From Diorhabda sublineata (taxonomy: Eukaryota; Arthropoda; Insecta; Coleoptera; Chrysomelidae), in assembly GCF_026230105.1 (NCBI RefSeq), contig NC_079474.1:40376294-40440293 (forward strand): a stretch of 64,000 bases of DNA, read 5' to 3'. Of this stretch, positions 59,024-64,000 are shown piece after piece. A program made the translations under genes and the position numbers. Numbering within the stretch: the first letter of the stretch is position 1; the number at the start of each line of letters is the position of its first letter. Below the pieces are notes generated by a model. The model searched no databases. It was given only the letters and a program-made list of their open reading frames with translations, and was not told where the DNA came from.

Positions 59024-60414
59024 GTCATGAGGTACTTTACATATTTCTACCATATGTAGAGTCACTCAGGGAGGATATCCCATGCCAATAAAAAATTTCA
59101 ACACCTTTATTAATTTAAAGGGTGATTTGTAAAATTAACCATAAGTTTTTATTGGCCATAGTGTACACAACTCATTTGATTTTGTAGAATTTTTCATGAT
59201 ACATTACACTACTATCAAGCATTCGGGGATGATAAAATATTCAGGTTGTAGGCTAATCAATTAAATTTCAATTTTTCCCTTATGTAAGTAGCATGATCTT
59301 TGATAGTATGCAGTTCACTTTCACATTTAGTTTCGAGTTTGGTGGAGTTGGAAATTGAATTCAAATTGTCATATTAAAGTTTTATTTGTAAAGATTAAAA
59401 ATTGATACTACTTAAAAAGAAAATAGAATTTCACATGCAAATTCCAATATTTTCATCCCAATTTCAATTAAGATATTTACTTATGAAATAACTTTTCTGT
59501 TTATTTTACTTCGTTTTGGAAACCTCTCAAATTTATTTAAATAAATTGGCAATAGAATTATGTACTAATTAATTATGATTGGGTAGTATATCTTTCATTA
59601 TCTTGCTTATGTCTTGAATATTGAGTTCTTTTCATATTTATTTATTTATGGATTCAAGTTTTTCTTTGAATGAAATTGTTATTACAAAACGTAAAACTTT
59701 ATTTAAATATAATTCTTATGCAAATCTAAAAAATGTAAGACTAAATCACATAAAAACTCAACTGCGACCTTTTTACAAACAATACAACCATCAATATTCT
59801 CCATATTTAATTTTATATATACTTGAACCCAACACACTGTATTTAAGTTTAAATTTTTTATATAGTACCTACTATGTAATTGGATATTAAATTTTTTTAG
59901 TTTGTACTGTTTTATTTCTTATCTCCAAGTGAAAAACTGTAAAAATTTCATCAGTATTCACATAAAAGGACAATAAAAATTCTAAACAATAACGTTAATT
60001 TCCATAGATTCGCTCTGATTTATCGTGTACATTTTATAATTTTCGTTCGACTTTTGTTTACCGCTGATATACTATATAAAATCTGAATACTATTTGTCTG
60101 ATGGTATTCTATTTGTTAGGTCTCAAATTAAGAATTTTTAATTTCAATATATGGTGATGAATTATTAGCAGCAGTATTTATTTCAACTGTTTTTAATTTT
60201 TTTCTGAGGCTCTTTTTGAAAATTTACAGTTTAATAATTATTGTTTTCTTCTAATTCCAGAAAACTTTCAACTTTACTATTTTTGTCATCTCAATCATGA
60301 TTATACAATTCTACTGGATGTAAAATTTTATTTTTGATTTTTTTTTGAAATATCTATTATTATTAATATTGTTACTTCTATAATGTGTGCCATTGAAATT
60401 TCTTGTTGCCTTAG
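59024..60414 (+). other. AT-rich interval downstream of brambleberry, no gene seen
   Basis: This should hold the brambleberry 3' UTR. An open frame at 59621-59890 (89 codons) has no recognised domain and a composition like the surrounding AT-rich DNA, so it is not called. The stretch 60330-60420 is rich in attatta words and grades into the decayed gag region. Confidence 0.5.
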
Positions 60415-61257
60415 ACATCGGCTCTGGCTTAGGTTGTTTGTGGCTGGCTTAGATATTTGGTTTAGTCGGAAAACTTGTTTTCTCGAACCAAACACCTGAG
60501 CATTGGTTGTATTATTATGACGTTGTTGTGGTGAAAGTTTATATTAATTGGTTGACTCGGAAATTTATCATTATTATTATTTTCATTGTTCCCTGGATAA
60601 TTAAATTGATTTTTCTGTTATAATTATTATTATTATATTGATAATGATATGGATAATTGTTTGTTGATTTATTATTTTTATATTGACTAATCTGATCATT
60701 CCGTGAATTTGAATTTTCTTTAAAATTACTATTATTATTTCGCGACTTCCTAAGGAGTTAGGTTTCTACAAATACATATTATTTCTTATTATGCCTGAAC
60801 ATCCTGCAATAAAGATGTTCAGCGCAGTTTTCTTGCAATGATTTATTTGGTAGTTTTTGTCTATTTCACTTAAATTAAAATCATTTCTTATCCGTTGTAT
60901 TATTTGACTTTTCAACAATTGTAAATGTAACTTTTGTTCCCAAAAGTTTTCATTTTTAAATGGTATTGTTAATTCTTGAAAAATACAGTCGGGGTCACAT
61001 CTGTCAACAAAACATTGTATTAACACTTCTTCTATTTTATGCTATGTAATTAATTCCATGCCATATTCTACCGTGTCCTCAGCTTTTCCAGTTAATTTTT
61101 CCTGGATACATTCCAAAACATGAGTGTTTATATAATGATCATTGTAGATAAATTTTGATAATTTCTTTATAGTATTACTGCTGTCTCCGTCGCACGGCTT
61201 AAAATTTTCTAATTTTAATAATTTCCAATTAAGGGTTTTTGGGTTAGCCGTAGCCAT
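60415..61257 (-). mobile_element. Gypsy-type LTR retrotransposon, truncated gag
   Basis: The minus strand from 61257 has an ATG-led frame (MATANPKTLNWKLLKLENFK) to about 61042. It continues, after a break, through 61026-60766 and ends with ALNIFIAGCSGIIRNNMYL, a pattern found in Gag of insect gypsy-group elements. An Asn-rich stretch and a KPEPMSKATRN-like sequence down to about 60415 resemble the Gag C-terminus. No protease, reverse transcriptase or integrase remains to the left. Frame breaks and stops make it inactive. This is an old genomic copy, described only. Confidence 0.7.
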
Positions 61258-61540
61258 TTTAAATGAATCGGAATCAATAATGATCTTTCATTTATTAAAT
61301 GTAGTTAGTAAATTTTCTAATTCTTTAATAAAATTAAAAAGTGATAAATTTTCTCTTCCTTACCCCAGTTATAGATAAGGATAGAGTTCAAAAGGAAAAA
61401 TACAAGAAAATAAGGAACTTAGCACGTACAGGCGTTCTGAGGCCTATTTCTTGTCCCTTGTAGATCGTAGGTCTTTATACTGCTTATAAAAATACGGAGT
61501 TGTTTATTGCGACAAATCGTAAAAAATTCACGACAGCACG

Positions 61541-61560
61541 AATCCTACTGACTGCGCCAA
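61541..61560 (-). other. Primer-binding site of the gypsy-type element
   Basis: The minus strand reads TTGGCGCAGTCAGTAGGATT, closely resembling the tRNA-complementary primer sites (TGGCGCAGTCGGTAGGAT form) that directly follow the 5' LTR in gypsy-group elements. It lies about 285 bp upstream of the gag ATG, at the expected place. The 5' LTR would therefore start at about 61561 and extend to the right; its far end was not resolved. Confidence 0.65.
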
Positions 61561-62697
61561 TTGAGGATTTTACTCTCGAAAAACTATTTTTAAAAAACTT
61601 TATTCACAAAAATTAACAAAATACAATATTGAATGAGTTTCAATAATTCGATCGTTGAAATTAACCTGATTCATTCAACATTTTTTTTTTCGTCTCTCGT
61701 TACCATTTGTTTACATTTTTTGCAAAACGGGTAATCTTTTGTTATGTTTATAGCATAGAAGAAATAATTTTGTAAATTACGAAAATCAAAATTCTCATAT
61801 TGTTTATGTTTTTGATCTATCATATTATATTCCTTGAATACTATTGTTTTATGATTTCAACACAAACCATTATAATTGTAGACATTACATGACAACGGAA
61901 CATGGATGTACAATGCTGAAGTCAATGGACCCTAAAAACAGTTTATATTTGACACTGACAGTATTAATGACGGATGACGGGTCATTCTGCTCTTCAGGGG
62001 ACAGTGGTTATAAAATATAAACAAATTTATTATGGCTTTTCATCTAAAATAACAATAATTAAGTATTCACAGCTTTGAAATGTTTGTAAATAGTTATTTT
62101 TCAATATACTAAATTAGTTTAGTTTTCTACTAAACTGAATATTAAACAATGAAAAGTACAGTAACTATAGTGCCATATTATATAGATTCAATAATTTGTA
62201 GTTGACTGGAGAATTGGTTTCAGTCTGTGAAGGAATTTTTTGAGGTAATATAGTATAATATTCACATAAAATTTAAAAATACCGTTTTCCTGATTAAAAT
62301 TTGCTAAATTGTTATTATTTATGTTTACTTAAGAAGTACACGTTGACAGTTTTGTTTAAAGAAATAATTGGTAAAGATCAACTACTTTTTTTATTACGTA
62401 TAGGTTATGGAATTTCTTCTCTGGTTTTTATTAATGGTAAATATGTCTATCAAATACAAAGAACAAATCAGTTTTGTTTGTGATGCTAAAGTGGTATTCA
62501 AAAAAAGTTTATTTTACATCATTAATTTAAGGTTTAGAAGCATGATACTTCTTTTTATATTCTATAAAGAATTGAAGCGTTATGTCAGTAGCCACAAAAA
62601 ATTTACATTAATAAAAGAATATTTGCTGATTGACCAAATATGTATAATTAAAATTAATTAAAAATGTAAATTTTATCATCGATTTGCTATATTTTAG
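61561..62697. other. Probable LTR remnant and DCUN1D3 upstream region
   Basis: The left part should be the 5' LTR of the truncated gypsy-type element (minus strand). The right part precedes the first coding exon of DCUN1D3. A possible 5' UTR exon ends at a donor-like GAG|GTAATA at about 62243. The open frames at 62301-62661 have no recognised domain and are not called. Confidence 0.35.
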
Positions 62698-62700
62698 GCA

Positions 62701-62826
62701 ATGCAAAGTAATTCTAAAGCAGGACGGAGGAGGTACAGTTTGGGACCCTCAAATGGGCAATTGCCTAACTTGCTTCAAGGAGCCCATTCAGATGGCCCCA
62801 GACGACTCAATCAACCACAAAAATAA
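62701..62826 (+). promoter_or_regulatory. Upstream ORF overlapping the DCUN1D3 start codon
   Basis: If the 5' UTR exon begins after the acceptor tattttag at 62690-62697, the first ATG of the exon (62701) is not the DCUN1D3 start. It opens a 41-codon frame (MQSNSKAGRRRYSLGP and on) in a different frame that ends at 62826, past the DCUN1D3 ATG at 62753. Ribosomes would have to skip it by leaky scanning. This would lower or regulate translation, provided the mRNA starts upstream of 62701. Confidence 0.45.
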
Positions 62827-64000
62827 AGAAGGTAAGTATGGTTCAATTGAGGCAAATAAAATCACTACCTGTAGCTTTTACATCTTTCCAACATAGATTA
62901 GTTTGCATTCAGCCACATTTTATTTGGATAAAATATTAACTTCTTTTTTTTGCTTGTTAGATGCTTTACAAATGGTCTTCTCTTGAGAACATTATTTTCA
63001 ATTCAAAAGATTATTCATAGAAATACAGATTTATACTCAAATTCCCTTAACTACAATGAATATCTAGAAGAAATTATATTTTATTTATTCAAATTAATAG
63101 TTATTTTCAGTAAAGTGGTAATTTCTTGGAATAACTAAATAGTTGTATAATAGGATATCCAATTTCTTCCTGTCTAACATAAATTGTAATTGAGTATGTA
63201 GAAGAAAGAGTATCAAAAAAGTGGATATTTTGTTTTTCAAATGCTATATTGACAACTGTTTAGTTGCATGTAGACTTGTTAATAACGCAAAAATGAACAA
63301 CTAAGAAGGAAGAAGACTATAGGGAAGACCACCTAAATGATGGTGAAAATGCAGGACTTTGTCTTCCGTGGAAGACTTACTGGCAATGAACAGCCAGAAG
63401 CCTACTAATATGGTCATCCATGTTACAAAGACAAAGAAGAAGCTGCTTTAAAATCTAACCAATATTCTCAAAGCCAAATTCATAAAAACCAACACTTCAA
63501 CAAAATCAAAGCCAAAAAATACATACATAGCTCTCTCTTAGACAAATCAATTATCAAAAAAACTAAAATACATTCTATTTAAACACAATTAAATTAAATA
63601 TGTGTCATAAATTAAAAAAAAAACACATTGTCACTATTGTTCACTAAATTGAAAAACAAAACTAAAAGTATAAAAGTCATATGCTATATATTTCGTCCCA
63701 TGTTCAAATTGTATAATAAATTACATAGTATTTGAGTTTTAATAATTTTCCAGAAATGACCGAAGCTCAGTTATATCCAGCACCGAGTCATGTACCAGCT
63801 CCTACCGCCCCTCCAGAAACAATACTAAGTAATGGCAACCACTTATCTGCACCTCCTGAAGTAACTGCCATTAGCCGTCTTTATCCGTCTAGTCGAAGAA
63901 CTTATTCTAAATCCGCCCCGATCATGGGTACCTCTGAAAGTAAACCTTCAGAATCAAAGTTAATTAGTCTATTTGAACAATATAAGGATAGTTGTGAAGA
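62753..64000 (+). CDS. DCUN1D3: DCN1-like protein 3 (DCUN1D3/SCCRO3), N-terminal part; continues past the right edge
   Basis: DCN1-like proteins are cullin neddylation co-E3 factors; the DCUN1D3 type is membrane-bound through an N-terminal myristate and can retain cullins at the membrane. Exon 62753-62831 (phase 1) encodes MGNCLTCFKEPIQMAPDDSI, with Gly2 for myristoylation and Cys4/Cys7 likely to be palmitoylated. It joins the exon starting at 63754 after ttttccag, whose junction codon gives Glu followed by MTEAQLYPAPSHVPAPTAPP. A Pro/Ser-rich linker follows, then SKLISLFEQYKDSCED, the start of the PONY/DCUN1 domain. The rest of that domain lies beyond base 64000. The MGxC start plus the FEQYKD entry separates it from other DCN1-like paralogues. 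Confidence 0.9.
63300..63440 (+). mobile_element. Retrotransposon tail fragment in DCUN1D3 intron 1
   Basis: The sequence aggaagaagactatagggaa then gaccacctaaatgatggtga can be read as RRKTIG(R)PPK-RWW with an indel. It is followed about 60 bp later by codons ending in tacaaagacaaagaagaagc. This looks like the GRPPKRW...AQDR..W tail of non-LTR elements after deletions. It is weak and short. Confidence 0.4.

Noticed and set aside
59621..59890. 89-codon plus-strand frame downstream of brambleberry
   Set aside because: Considered as a possible third brambleberry exon, but there is no similarity to the family tail and no acceptor in the right phase was convincing.

Overview
The window is AT-rich nuclear DNA from an animal, almost certainly an insect. 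Genes are split into many short exons with GT-AG introns, one gene sits inside an intron of another, and most non-coding DNA is decayed transposons typical of insects (mariner, PIF/Harbinger, piggyBac, Crypton, Helitron, gypsy, jockey/RTE non-LTR elements). MSH4 is present, a gene Drosophila has lost, so a non-drosophilid insect is indicated; a beetle is possible, but that is a guess. Nothing prokaryotic was seen (no operons, CRISPR or IS elements).

Layout. (1) 1-10436, minus strand: eleven exons of MSH4, a meiotic MutS homologue. The gene runs off the left edge just after the Walker A exon. (2) 10437-11012: a short divergent promoter interval. (3) 11013-45763, plus strand: a ten-exon transcription factor with an N-terminal ZAD zinc domain and one GATA zinc finger, spread over about 35 kb. 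Its intron 2 is 23 kb long. (4) 22699-38247, minus strand: a complete seven-exon gene for a single-pass leucine-rich-repeat membrane protein, lying wholly inside that intron on the opposite strand. (5) 45764-55294: about 9.5 kb without a recognisable gene. (6) 55295-56466, minus: ATP synthase subunit f (107 aa, four exons). (7) 57726-59023, plus: brambleberry, a Kar5/GEX1-family nuclear (karyogamy) membrane protein. (8) 60415-61560, minus: a truncated gypsy-like LTR element. (9) 62698 to the right edge, plus: the first coding exons of DCUN1D3 (DCN1-like protein 3).

The five host genes do not form a pathway. MSH4 (meiotic crossover) and brambleberry (pronuclear or nuclear envelope fusion) are both reproduction genes, but no functional link is visible. 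The host gene models rest on splice sites whose reading phases close without a frameshift. The exception is the 5' edge of MSH4 exon 2, where there are two possible acceptors.

The most unusual structure is the 3.8-kb region 18575-22375 in intron 2 of the GATA gene. It is bounded by about 160-bp inverted arms, contains several 135-220-bp palindromic units sharing one end sequence and a larger palindrome centred near 20353, and holds a fragment of piggyBac-type transposase. Other points of note are tandemly duplicated 60- and 57-nt exons in the GATA gene, a mariner inserted exactly at a TA inside a Crypton recombinase, and several long hairpin elements.
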